Shown here piece by piece: positions 33,219 through 40,953 of a stretch of DNA of 53,591 nt; positions within the stretch are counted from its first letter, which is position 1, and every line of letters begins with the position of its first letter. This DNA comes from Anaerolineae bacterium. Lineage in GTDB: Bacteria; Chloroflexota; Anaerolineae; Promineifilales; Promineifilaceae. The notes below the pieces were generated by a model, which saw only the letters and a list, made by a program, of their open reading frames with translations, had not been told where the DNA came from and made no database searches. The stretch spans positions 1 through 53,591 of the forward strand of contig JAHDWJ010000020.1 of the NCBI GenBank assembly GCA_023384415.1, in the 5' to 3' direction. Both the position numbers and the translations under genes were made by a program.

Positions 33219-34886
33219 TTACTCCGTAAAGGCAATAAACCGCCCCCACATGGATGTCGTCTCCATGCCTGGGGGTAAGAAGGCGGCGATGAAAACGCGG
33301 CCGCTGCCTGCCCCGGCCAATTCTCCCCCCAAATTTTCGGCGTGGACAATCCCTTTGGGGAACAAATTCAGGTGCATATCCTGATAATAGTGATCAAGGG
33401 GGTACATTTCATCCCAATCCTGGCCATATTGATCAAGCAATTTCTGATTGGCCTCAGCGAACGTCTTGGGATGCCACAGCCGTTGAATGGTGTTCATGGG
33501 ATGCTCCATAGCCACGCAGTCCACCCCTAACCATTTGATTTTTCGCCGGATACACCAGTCGGCAAAGTCGGGTGAAGGGCCAGGGTGTTTGATCATGTAG
33601 CGGAACTCATCAGAGTCAGGGCTGTTCCAACCGTATTGGTGCCAGCCCGTCTTGACAATGAGAATATCCCCATCGTGCAAATCTACCACACTTTCGATCA
33701 TCTCTGGGGTGTAGACGCTGGAGTTGCTGACCAGATGGGAAATATCGGCAATGACTCCGGGGCCAAACCAATAGTCAAAGGGCATCTGGCCGATGGTGCG
33801 GCCGGCCGCCCAAAAATGTTTCTCCCCATCCATGTGGGTTGCCAGATGGAAGCTGGCCCGGCAATGGGCATTGTTCCGCCCCAAACCGAAATATTGCCCC
33901 CCCACTCGTTTGGTATATTTGACGCTGAGGGGTTCGTAGTTGGCCCATTGGGGAGTCTGTACACTGAACGGCAGGGTCATATCCAACATTGGGGTGTGGT
34001 GCATGAAGGCCAGGAACTCGTCTTCAGACATATCATCAGGGGGGGTGAGCGCGGCCGCACGGCACCAGGCCGACTCCACTTCCATAAACGGAATGGGCAT
34101 GACCATAATCCAGGCCCGCCGGCTGCCCAACTGGCCGATCTGCCCGCCTAATGATTCCGCCAGCAGCAAACCCGCTTTGGGCATAGTGATGTGGGTCAAT
34201 TGGTGGTACCACTCCGGCGGAAATGTCTCATCCCAGCTTTTGCCGGTGGTAGCCTTGAGTTTGGCTTCAGCCTTATCAAATTCGCGGGCATGGGCGGTGC
34301 GGATATTCGTATTCATCGGATGTTCGGCACAGCCACAATCCACGCCGATAAGTTTGAGCTTCATCTCCAATGCCCATAGAAAAAAGTCCGGGGATGGCCC
34401 CGGGTGGCGCACATAATAGCCAAACTCTTTGTTATCAATTCCCCCTTGGGCATTGGGGTTGGGCACATCCGGCTGATCCCAGCCGTATTTATGGTAGCCG
34501 GTGTTGATAATCAGAATATCCCCTGGCTTTACTGTCACCCGCGAGGTGATCATCTCCGGGGTGTACAGGCTGTAATCAGACACGGCATCAGAGATGTCCA
34601 CAATGACCCCTTCGCCACAGAGCGCGGCCACGGGAATGTCAGCAATGGCTTTGGCCCCGGAATGAAATGCTCGTGGCCCCACAACATGAGAGCCGGTGTT
34701 ATTGCTCCACTCAACAATCTGCCCATTGGCCCCTTGCCCCCCCCCCCACGAGCCGGTCAGTCGCTTAAAAAAATGCACTTGCAGCGGCATCTCCCCCGGC
34801 CACGGCGGGGTAAAAATGCTCAAATTTTGGGTCAAATCATGCCATTTGGTCCGACTCAAGATATGAATAAAATCGGTGTGATTCAT
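33219..34886 (-). CDS. Double cyclase-family (PF04199) protein with a degenerate N-terminal half
   Basis: This 555-aa protein is about twice the family length (210-290 aa): two cyclase domains in tandem. The C-terminal domain (about 270-555) has the metal motif HLATHMDGEKHF, all ligands present. In the N-terminal domain the aligned place reads NTGSHVVGPRAF: first His is Asn, Asp is Val, last His is Ala. Metal binding there is therefore very unlikely. Both halves keep GVDC...EHPMNT. The family (isatin hydrolase, kynurenine formamidase) opens cyclic or linear amides with Mn or Zn. The dead half may be structural or substrate-binding. GAGGAGC lies before the ATG at 34886. It is related to the single-domain gene upstream in the same operon, so a duplication and fusion is likely. 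Confidence 0.87.
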   Translation of the reverse strand: MNHTDFIHILSRTKWHDLTQNLSIFTPPWPGEMPLQVHFFKRLTGSWGGGQGANGQIVEWSNNTGSHVVGPRAFHSGAKAIADIPVAALCGEGVIVDISDAVSDYSLYTPEMITSRVTVKPGDILIINTGYHKYGWDQPDVPNPNAQGGIDNKEFGYYVRHPGPSPDFFLWALEMKLKLIGVDCGCAEHPMNTNIRTAHAREFDKAEAKLKATTGKSWDETFPPEWYHQLTHITMPKAGLLLAESLGGQIGQLGSRRAWIMVMPIPFMEVESAWCRAAALTPPDDMSEDEFLAFMHHTPMLDMTLPFSVQTPQWANYEPLSVKYTKRVGGQYFGLGRNNAHCRASFHLATHMDGEKHFWAAGRTIGQMPFDYWFGPGVIADISHLVSNSSVYTPEMIESVVDLHDGDILIVKTGWHQYGWNSPDSDEFRYMIKHPGPSPDFADWCIRRKIKWLGVDCVAMEHPMNTIQRLWHPKTFAEANQKLLDQYGQDWDEMYPLDHYYQDMHLNLFPKGIVHAENLGGELAGAGSGRVFIAAFLPPGMETTSMWGRFIAFTE

Positions 34887-34901
34887 AATTGCTCCTCTTC
34901 G

Positions 34902-34928
34902 GTATATTAGTGTATTGGTATATTAGGG
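34902..34928. repeat. Short repeat on the downstream flank of the four-helix gene
   Basis: GTATATTAGTGTATTGGTAT followed by ATTAGGGG consists of TGTATTGG/TATATTAG octamers. The same units flank the other side of the inserted gene (35441-35509). Confidence 0.6.
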
Positions 34929-34960
34929 GTATGGTTCGTTCAGCACGTTTTGCAGGGTGA

Positions 34961-35422
34961 TTAGATCCGCTGAAGTAAATAACTCGTCAAGTTCGACGAA
35001 GTCAGCGGCATAAACAGCAGAGTCTTCACAAACGGTTTACCATCGGATGAAGTGTGAATTTTGCGGGATTGTTTGATGTAAGTCAGAAAGCCGTTGAGTA
35101 GACGAGCTAGATGACCAATTCTTTCAATTTGATTTAACACCTCACTCTCCGGCATCAATTTGCGTTTATGTACTCGATTAAGCCAATATTTGGTTTCAAA
35201 CACACTCCCCTGGGCACAATACAGAAACTGCACCTTCTCTCCGTAATGATAACGTCCAAATGATTCACTAATATTAGCTCCAATAGAATCTACGGCTCTG
35301 GTTAGCTGTTTCCCTACCGTATCACGGGAAAAATCACTCCATCCGGCAACCTGCTTCCAAACATCATCAGCCAATGCTTCTGCTACACGCAGCACCTGTA
35401 AATCATCAATGGATGCACCCAT
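34961..35422 (-). CDS. Four-helix-bundle protein (23S rRNA intervening-sequence type)
   Basis: This 153-aa protein has DLQVLRVAEALADDVW, RAVDSIGANISESFGR and LNRVHKRKLM, the pattern of the four-helix-bundle family first described in 23S rRNA intervening sequences. No enzymatic motif is present. GGAAGG lies 7 nt before the ATG. The last 25 residues depart from the family and seem added from flanking sequence. It sits between the two cyclase genes of an otherwise compact operon and is bracketed by TGTATTGG-type repeats. It is therefore probably a mobile cassette inserted into the operon. Its cellular role is unknown. Confidence 0.85.
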   Translation of the reverse strand: MGASIDDLQVLRVAEALADDVWKQVAGWSDFSRDTVGKQLTRAVDSIGANISESFGRYHYGEKVQFLYCAQGSVFETKYWLNRVHKRKLMPESEVLNQIERIGHLARLLNGFLTYIKQSRKIHTSSDGKPFVKTLLFMPLTSSNLTSYLLQRI

Positions 35423-35440
35423 TATTTACCTTCCAGGTTA

Positions 35441-35509
35441 GTATATTGGTGTATTGGTGTATTGGTCTATTAGAGATAGGTGCCCAATACACAAATACAC
35501 TAATACACC
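35441..35509. repeat. Short repeats on the upstream flank, running into the cyclase stop codon
   Basis: Three to four TGTATTGG units at 35441-35473 face inverted units at 35484-35509. The inverted part includes the end of the cyclase gene: its final Val-Tyr-stop (GTGTATTAG) is itself a repeat unit. The cyclase C-terminus may therefore have been rewritten by the insertion. Confidence 0.6.
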
Positions 35510-36375
35510 CTCCCCCGCCCCCCCAGCCTTTCCACATGCACCGGGTCGTAACAATCCCCGTACTTCGTCTTCGGCATGTTCGCCTTTTTCGCCATCAGTT
35601 CTTCGTATTCGGCATCATCTACCATTGCTACGATGCGGGCAATGCTGGCTTCCCCATCCACAAACCGCCAGGGGAAACAGCCTACCTGCACCCGCCGATT
35701 GACCAGGAGATCAATATCCCCCCCCACACATTCAGCATGGATAATGCCCCGGTGGAACATCCACAGGTGCATCATCTGGTACATATCTTTGGTGAAATAG
35801 TCGGCCAGGGGTTTGCCATATTTTTGGCGGAAATGGGCGTCGGCGTCCTCAGCCTGGGCGGGCATCCAATCCCGGATTTTGGTGTTCATGGGATGGTCGG
35901 CACTGCCACAATCCACCCCAATCCAACGGATTTTCTTCTCTATACACCAGTTGGCAAAGCGGGCATCGGGGCCGGGGTGCATGACCATATAGCGCACCTC
36001 GTTGCCATACGGCTGATCCCAGCCGAAGTGGTGGTAGCCGGTGTGGATGATGAGAATGTCCCCTTCGCGCACTTCTACCCGCTCTTCGATCATTTCTGGG
36101 GTGTATACATCATAATCGCCACAACAGTCGCTCAAATCTACGATTGCCGCATCGCCACACAGAAAATCCAACTCCAGAGAAGCAATATCTTTGCCAGGGG
36201 TATAAAAATGGATTTCGCCATCCAGGTGGGTGCCGACATGATTGCTATGGGTGACAAGCTGCCCGTTGGCCCCATTAGGGGCTAATCGCTTGAAATATTT
36301 TACCTGTAATGGTTCATAAGTGGGCCACGCGGGTGTGCCGATACCGAGGGGGATGGATAGATCAATGAATTTCAT
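35500..36375 (-). CDS. Cyclase-family amidohydrolase, single domain
   Basis: This 291-aa protein of PF04199 carries the full metal motif HVGTHLDGEIHF (about residues 48-59) and GVDCGSADHPMNT (about 153-165), followed by a late Glu region (HAECVGGDIDLL). It is likely a cytoplasmic Mn- or Zn-dependent hydrolase that opens a cyclic amide, as isatin hydrolase does, or removes a formyl group. GGAG lies 7 nt before the ATG. It starts 2 bp after the DUF1116 stop codon, so the two are translationally coupled. Its last residues come from a repeat unit (see 35441-35509). The true substrate is not known. Confidence 0.88.
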   Translation of the reverse strand: MKFIDLSIPLGIGTPAWPTYEPLQVKYFKRLAPNGANGQLVTHSNHVGTHLDGEIHFYTPGKDIASLELDFLCGDAAIVDLSDCCGDYDVYTPEMIEERVEVREGDILIIHTGYHHFGWDQPYGNEVRYMVMHPGPDARFANWCIEKKIRWIGVDCGSADHPMNTKIRDWMPAQAEDADAHFRQKYGKPLADYFTKDMYQMMHLWMFHRGIIHAECVGGDIDLLVNRRVQVGCFPWRFVDGEASIARIVAMVDDAEYEELMAKKANMPKTKYGDCYDPVHVERLGGRGRVY

Positions 36376-36377
36376 AG

Positions 36378-37625
36378 TTAATCTCCAAAATACCTCTCCA
36401 CAAACGCCACCAACGCCTCTTCAAAGACGTTCATTGGCGGCCGTACCAGACCTGCCCCTACCTGCCCTACTCCTGCTTCCTTGTGGGCGATGCCGGTGTT
36501 GATGCGTGGGGTGATACCTAGTTCCACCACTTTGCGGATGTCTACCCCGACAGGGGTGCCGCGAAAATCGAGAGAAGGGATGGTGAAGGCGGTGTGTTCG
36601 GCGGTGGTGATTTCGTACATCTCCAGGGTGGCGTTGATGGCGTCCTGGGGGGTGCCGCTGATGAAGGTGACGATAGCGGGCGCGGCCGCCATGGCAAACG
36701 CCCCAATCCCGGCCGTCTCCGTAATCGTGCTGTCACCAATATCCCCACTGGCATCGGCGGCGGTGAAGCCAGAAAAATAGAGGCCATCCGGGGTGCCTAC
36801 CGGGCCAGTGAACCAGCGATCCCCCAGGCCGCTGACCCGAATGCCCAAATCGGTGCCATTGCGGGCCATGGTGGACATGATGGTGCTGCCCTCAACCCCA
36901 TGCCCGGCGTCGGCCATCGCTTTGCAAGCGGCCATGACCGGGTTCAAGACGCTGAGGGCATTGTCACCCAGGAATTGTAGAATTTTGCTCTTTTCCTCAC
37001 TGCTGGCACGAGTGCGGGCGATAAACGGGGCCAGCCGGGTAGTATAGATGAAGGAACCAGCCTTGTTCCGGTTGTGCCCTTCATCCCCCATGTGTAGAGC
37101 TTCGGCCAGTAGAGCGCGGATGTCCAGGCCGCCATCCATCATGGCGAGAGCTTCGGCCAGGGTGGGGGCCACCACCTCGTTCATCCAGCGCAGTTTAGCC
37201 AGAACTTCTGGGCTGTAGGCCCCATAACGCAGCACTTTGCCGTATCCTTCGTTGAGATTGGCATACGCCTTATTGCCGTGGGTAAGGTTTTCGACCACGT
37301 ACACCTGCATTGAGGCGGACGTGACCCCGGCCATTGGCCCGACGGCGTTATGTTCGTGACACGGCTCCAGGTCAATCTGTCCAGAGGTGACAAGCTGTTC
37401 TGCACTGGCCCAATCGGCGGCCAACCCCTCAAAGATAACTGCTCCGACGATAGCCCCGCGCATGGGGCCAGAAGCGCGTGCCCAGGTGATGGGCGGCCCA
37501 GCGTGGAGAAGCAGGTTGTCACGCATCCCAGGGATGACATCACGAGCGGCCGCAACGGTGGTAAGCTGCGGCCGCGCCGTCATCATCCGTTCGACCGCAA
37601 TTTGGTTAGCTTGTTCAATATTCAT
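36378..37625 (-). CDS. DUF1116 protein, AllG/YlbE-like carbamoyltransferase subunit
   Basis: This 415-aa protein matches the DUF1116 family: PCHEHNAVGPMAGVTSASM, the ARASGPMRGA region and ADASGDIGDSTITETAGIGA. In Escherichia coli the family member YlbE (AllG) acts with FdrA (AllF) and YlbF (AllH) as oxamate carbamoyltransferase in allantoin catabolism. Neither FdrA nor a DUF2877 gene is seen here. It is the first gene of the minus-strand catabolic run and overlaps nothing upstream. It has four GCGGCCGC-type motifs including two within 30 bp at its start (37546, 37568). Assignment to the family is firm; the reaction in this organism is inferred. Confidence 0.85.
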   Translation of the reverse strand: MNIEQANQIAVERMMTARPQLTTVAAARDVIPGMRDNLLLHAGPPITWARASGPMRGAIVGAVIFEGLAADWASAEQLVTSGQIDLEPCHEHNAVGPMAGVTSASMQVYVVENLTHGNKAYANLNEGYGKVLRYGAYSPEVLAKLRWMNEVVAPTLAEALAMMDGGLDIRALLAEALHMGDEGHNRNKAGSFIYTTRLAPFIARTRASSEEKSKILQFLGDNALSVLNPVMAACKAMADAGHGVEGSTIMSTMARNGTDLGIRVSGLGDRWFTGPVGTPDGLYFSGFTAADASGDIGDSTITETAGIGAFAMAAAPAIVTFISGTPQDAINATLEMYEITTAEHTAFTIPSLDFRGTPVGVDIRKVVELGITPRINTGIAHKEAGVGQVGAGLVRPPMNVFEEALVAFVERYFGD

Positions 37626-37692
37626 GGGCGTTCCTTTTTGTCCGTGGGATACAAGATGGCATCGGTGTAATCTAAAAATGACCAGGCCAGCA

Positions 37693-37932
37693 TTAACGAT
37701 TCAGCAACAGTTCAAGCGAACCAGATTGGTATATCACCTCAAATCCATATCTGGTTGAACGTTGAATACGACTTGAAGGTGTCTCTAATTCACTGGTTTG
37801 CAGCCACCGGGCCACATCAGCCTGGTACAGTGGCTCTTGCCAATAAGCAGAGACCATAGCAATACTGGCGGGTAAACACCAGAAAAACTCATTTTGGGGA
37901 AGGAAGGGTACGTTGAGCGAGGGCGTGAGCAT
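37693..37932 (-). pseudogene. Truncated C39-like cysteine peptidase
   Basis: From the ATG at 37932 the frame gives MLTPSLNVPFLPQNEFFWC followed by LPASIAMVSAYW. The oxyanion Gln (PQNE) and the catalytic Cys of the papain-like C39 fold are in place. The protein stops after about 79 residues, before the catalytic His. It is thus about half the family length. It overlaps the upstream frame (37889-38248) by 44 bp, and the two probably formed a two-gene cassette. The stop is followed by no recognisable continuation in any frame. Confidence 0.7.
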
Positions 37933-38248
37933 GATCAGCAATTTCTTGAAGCGTGTCAAAGGTGAAAAGGATTTCGCCAGTCGTTGCATTTACGTCTAGC
38001 GTGCCTATCTGGGCCACTGGGCCAGTCACAGGGGTGGCGTACCACACAGGCACACGCCAAAGAAGCTACTGCCCAGCGACCAGGCTGGGGGTTTCTCCAT
38101 ATAATAAATTCCCCAGTTCATCTAACAACAATTTACTGACTTTGCGTTGGGCTGTTTGGGCTGTCACACTAATAGCCGCTGTGATACTGAGTTCAATTTT
38201 TAACTCAGCCTGTGGGGGTAAGGTCAAAGCAGGAAATTCAACATTCAT
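37889..38248 (-). pseudogene. Small hypothetical gene with an in-frame amber codon
   Basis: The ATG at 38248 opens MNVEFPALTLPPQAELKIEL, which ends in a TAG at 38066-38068 after 60 codons. The same frame continues without break for 58 codons (TGPVAQIGTLDVNATTGEIL, then LQEIADHAHALAQRTL) to a TGA at 37889. The downstream half reads like the same protein, so the TAG is either a nonsense mutation or a recoded codon. The gene leads into a truncated C39 peptidase. I do not recognise the family. AAGGAA lies before the ATG. Confidence 0.65.
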
Positions 38249-38469
38249 GGGATTTATTCCTTAATTGATACCAAAGACCTGTTATCATCTTATTATATCT
38301 TCTGTTGTCCATACCGTAGAACCAGCATTAATGCCCACGCAGTGCCCTCATTTCCTGAGCTTTCCACAGCTACCGACCAGTTTTCCACTGAAACAGGCCA
38401 GTTATCCCCAGTTTGTTAGCAAATGTTTAACAGGATGTTTGCGGGTGGGGAGTTCTGCTGCAAACAAAA
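38249..38469. other. Gap with DnaA-box-like strings, otherwise empty
   Basis: No gene is seen. TTATCCCCA, TTTCCACAG and TTTTCCACT resemble DnaA boxes with mismatches, but are too few for an origin. An AT-rich -10-like TTATTATATC precedes the decayed gene on the minus strand. Confidence 0.3.
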
Positions 38470-38501
38470 AACCCCTGGGCGGCCGCGGCCGCCCAGGGGT
38501 T
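38470..38501 (-). terminator. Terminator made of a 32-bp perfect palindrome containing two GCGGCCGC
   Basis: The 32 bp from AACCCCTGGGCGGCC to its own complement are a perfect palindrome with GCGGCCGC at 38480 and 38486. On the minus strand it is followed by TTTTTTGTTTG, as a rho-independent terminator for the PA14 gene should be. The iterated palindrome is thus used here as a hairpin stem. Confidence 0.85.
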
Positions 38502-38531
38502 CATCCTTCATCCTTCACTCTTCATCCGTAC

Positions 38532-39821
38532 TTACCGCGGTTCCCATTTCATGGCATCAAAGCCAATAATCCGTGACAGGTAGGTTTCCCCGGTGATGTC
38601 ACTCAAGTAGACATAATCATTAGCCGTACCGGCAAAGGTGTACGTCCCCAGCGAAACCCATTCATTGTCATAGATAGACTGGTTGATAGTACGGGTTGCT
38701 ACTCCACCCTGATGGGAGATGAGGTATTTAGCTGAGGCGGTGGTGGTGTACCAGTAAGGCACATAGACATATACCTCATACCGTCCGCCAGCTACCAGAG
38801 TCGGTGACCATTTGGCCCAGTTAAAGTTCGCCTGCTCAGTCCGGTTATTCTTCGTCCAGAGCATCGTGCCATTGTACCCTTCATTGGCGGTACGCCAGCT
38901 AGAAGCAGCCCCGCCCGTGCTAAATCCGGTACCACCATTATCCACAATGACTGTACCCGTTGGCGGAGTTGGCGGGGGGGTGCCCCCACTGCCGATGGTT
39001 GACCAGGAAAGCCGGGCAACCGCCTGACCCGTTCCTTCATAATATTCCATCTTCACGGGAAGATCGCCGCCGGGCAGATAAATGTCACCGGTGTAGGTAG
39101 TGACCGCCTGCACCTGCCATTTATCAATAAGCAGATGATTGTTCACCCAGAGGCGTACCCCATCATCCACCGTCACCGAGAAGCGGTAGTTACCGGCGGG
39201 CAGATTGAGCGTCCGGGTCCAGCGGACGGAGAAGTTATCATTGTTAATGGTACCCGGAACCGGTGAACCGGTGCCCCAGTTAAAATCAATCGTTGGGTCT
39301 TCCCGCACAACAGCGGGGGTGCCACTCAGGTTGTTGTTGTTGAAATATTCACCCCGCCAGGCCGCCCAGGAGAATTTGGCGACCGCGCTGCCGGTGTTCT
39401 CATAATATTCAACAGTGATGAGGTGGTGCCCCGACCCCAAATGTTTGTCTACAGAGACGGTACGCACGGCATGGTCAGACCAATCATTGATGATTAAATC
39501 GTTGTTGATCCAGACGCGGATACCATCATCGCTGGTGGCGGTGAAGCGGTAAGTGCCGGGAGCTACTTCGATGTACCGTGTCCAACGAGCAGAGAATTGA
39601 TCGGCGTTGATGCCGGCAGCAGGTGAGCCGGTGCCCCAATCAAAGTTAATGGTTTCGTCGGTGCGGGTGAGAGTGGGGGTTCCGGTTAGGGTTTTGTTGT
39701 TCCAATACGAGGCCTGCCACACGGGATCGCTGTGCTGCGGAGTGAGTGGCTGGGCCTGGACCACGCTGGTTAAACCCAGGGTCAGAACTAAAATGAGGAG
39801 AATACCGATACGTCGTAACAT
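38532..39821 (-). CDS. Secreted PA14-PA14-golvesin-type protein
   Basis: This 429-aa protein has a signal peptide at residues 1-24 (LILVLTLGLTSVVQAQ). Two PA14-like domains follow (about 33-150 and 155-275). Each has the pattern WxAxYWNN or GEYFNNNNL, GINADQFSARWTR, RFTATSDDGIRVWIN and TVEYYENTGSAVA. After a Pro/Gly linker comes a C-terminal golvesin/xanthan-lyase-type binding domain (VDNGGTGF, YEVYVYVPYW, LGTYTFAG, DYVYLSD). Such domains bind carbohydrate. No catalytic domain is present. GGAGG lies 7 nt before the ATG. It probably acts at the cell surface. It is a monocistronic gene with its own promoter and terminator. Confidence 0.9.
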   Translation of the reverse strand: MLRRIGILLILVLTLGLTSVVQAQPLTPQHSDPVWQASYWNNKTLTGTPTLTRTDETINFDWGTGSPAAGINADQFSARWTRYIEVAPGTYRFTATSDDGIRVWINNDLIINDWSDHAVRTVSVDKHLGSGHHLITVEYYENTGSAVAKFSWAAWRGEYFNNNNLSGTPAVVREDPTIDFNWGTGSPVPGTINNDNFSVRWTRTLNLPAGNYRFSVTVDDGVRLWVNNHLLIDKWQVQAVTTYTGDIYLPGGDLPVKMEYYEGTGQAVARLSWSTIGSGGTPPPTPPTGTVIVDNGGTGFSTGGAASSWRTANEGYNGTMLWTKNNRTEQANFNWAKWSPTLVAGGRYEVYVYVPYWYTTTASAKYLISHQGGVATRTINQSIYDNEWVSLGTYTFAGTANDYVYLSDITGETYLSRIIGFDAMKWEPR

Positions 39822-39924
39822 GATGAGCCTCCATTACAAGGTTTTTATACTAACCAATACAGAGGGTTACGAGGCTGATTACCAATACAGTTCAAGACGC
39901 TGCGGCCGCGTAACCTGCTATCAT

Positions 39925-39930
39925 ATTATA
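39925..39930 (-). promoter_or_regulatory. -10 box of the PA14 gene
   Basis: TATAAT on the minus strand at 39925-39930, about 100 nt upstream of the ATG. The -35 is poor. GCGGCCGC at 39901 lies in the leader. Confidence 0.35.
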
Positions 39931-40040
39931 TGTCGCTTTGGCTAAATATTTATAACAGTCAGTTACAGGACGTTGCCGGAAATAGGAGGTGAAGGTAAAT
40001 TATGGTTAGTATCCCTGATTGACAGAATTAATCTTTTGCC

Positions 40041-40340
40041 GTACTGACAACAACGGATTAAGAAGGGAACCGATTTTCCCAGAGAAGACCACTATCCGTT
40101 TGTTTCTCAATCTGTTGTTGTCATTCTGAAAATGAGCGTTGTACTGACAACAACGGATTAAGAAGGGAACCGATTTTCCCAGAGAAGACCACTATCCGTT
40201 TGTTTCTCAATCTGTTGTTGTCATGCTGAAACTGAGAGCCGTACTGACAACAACGGATTAAGAAGGGAACCGATTTTCCCAGAGAAGACCACTATCCGTT
40301 TGTTTCTCAATCTGTTGTTGTCATTCTGAAAATGAGCGTT
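40041..40340. repeat. Three 100-bp tandem repeats, each a hairpin
   Basis: Units begin at 40041, 40141 and 40241. Units 1 and 3 are identical over 100 bp; unit 2 differs at about five positions, all in the last 16. Within each unit TGACAACAACGGATTAAGAA pairs with TTCTCAATCTGTTGTTGTCA (two mismatches), about 37 bp apart, and GGGAA/TTCCC pairs inside. No reading frame crosses it. It is not like attC (no GTTRRRY) nor CRISPR (no unique spacers). It lies in the 644-bp gap between two divergent genes. Confidence 0.95.
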
Positions 40341-40354
40341 ACCAGTCAACCAGG

Positions 40355-40390
40355 CTAGCAGCCTGTCGGAGAAAGAAGTTCGTACATGGA
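40355..40390. repeat. Dispersed repeat CTAGCAGCCTGTCGGAGAAA
   Basis: The 20-bp string plus the following TTCGTACA-GGAT occurs here and at 47757-47794. In both cases it begins a decayed palindromic intergenic element (here followed by gcggatagacgcggttttgcg...aaaccgcgtcc, which folds). Confidence 0.7.
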
Positions 40391-40465
40391 TTTTCGCGGA
40401 TAGACGCGGTTTTGCGAATATAACGAAGCAAACCGCGTCCCAATTTATCTTTGGAGAGGAAAGAA

Positions 40466-40906
40466 ATGAGTTTTCTAGTCGTATTACACAATTTATTGCG
40501 CTGGGTGGTGCTGCTGGCGGGCGCGGCCGCGGCCCTCAAAGCGATCTTCGGTCTGGTAGGCAAACAAAGTTGGACCCCCCTGGATAACCGGTTAGGGCTG
40601 ATCTTCACCATCAGCTTTGACCTTCAATTTTTGTTGGGGTTGATTTTGTACGTGGCCGGCCCCACCATGCAAGCAGTCTGGGGGGATTTTGGCGGGGCCA
40701 TGTCTAATTCGGCCCTCCGTTTCTATGCCGTTGAACACATCTTCATCATGTTCATCAGCCTGGGACTGGCTCACGCTGGCCGTTCGCTGGCCAAAAAGGC
40801 GGCCAACGACCTGAAGAAACATCAACGGGCCGCTATTTTCTTTACCTTGTCCTTACTTCTGATATTTGTGGGCATCCCCTGGGATAGGCCACTATTCCGC
40901 TGGTAA
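40466..40906 (+). CDS. Four-helix membrane protein, b-cytochrome-like
   Basis: The ATG at 40466 (MSFLVVLHNLLRW) has GGAGAGGAAAG upstream; the longer TTG start is rejected. The product is 146 aa with four hydrophobic helices. His residues sit in or near helices 1 and 3 (LHNLLRW; VEHIFIMF; GLAHAG), as in small b-type cytochromes, but heme binding is only suggested. It lies 47 bp before ccmB, so it may serve in the same electron-transfer or thiol-redox context. The name of the family is not known to me. GCGGCCGC at 40521 encodes Ala-Ala-Ala in helix 1. Confidence 0.75.
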   Translation: MSFLVVLHNLLRWVVLLAGAAAALKAIFGLVGKQSWTPLDNRLGLIFTISFDLQFLLGLILYVAGPTMQAVWGDFGGAMSNSALRFYAVEHIFIMFISLGLAHAGRSLAKKAANDLKKHQRAAIFFTLSLLLIFVGIPWDRPLFRW

Positions 40907-40937
40907 AGGGTGAAATCCGCCCCACCCCGGAACAAAG

Positions 40938-40947
40938 CTGTTATAAT
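40938..40947 (+). promoter_or_regulatory. Extended -10 promoter giving a leaderless ccmB transcript
   Basis: CTGTTATAAT (40938-40947) lies six bases before the ccmB ATG. Transcription would begin at or next to the ATG, with no room for a RBS. No -35 box is seen, but the TG-n-TATAAT form is good. Confidence 0.5.
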
Positions 40948-40953
40948 CTGCCC

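Noticed and set aside
38249..38460. Replication origin based on DnaA-box-like strings
   Set aside because: Only three weak matches, no dnaA or dnaN nearby and no AT-rich unwinding element.
40041..40340. Integron attC array or CRISPR
   Set aside because: No GTTRRRY/RYYYAAC core sites, no integrase and no cassettes. Period is 100 bp with almost no unique spacer.
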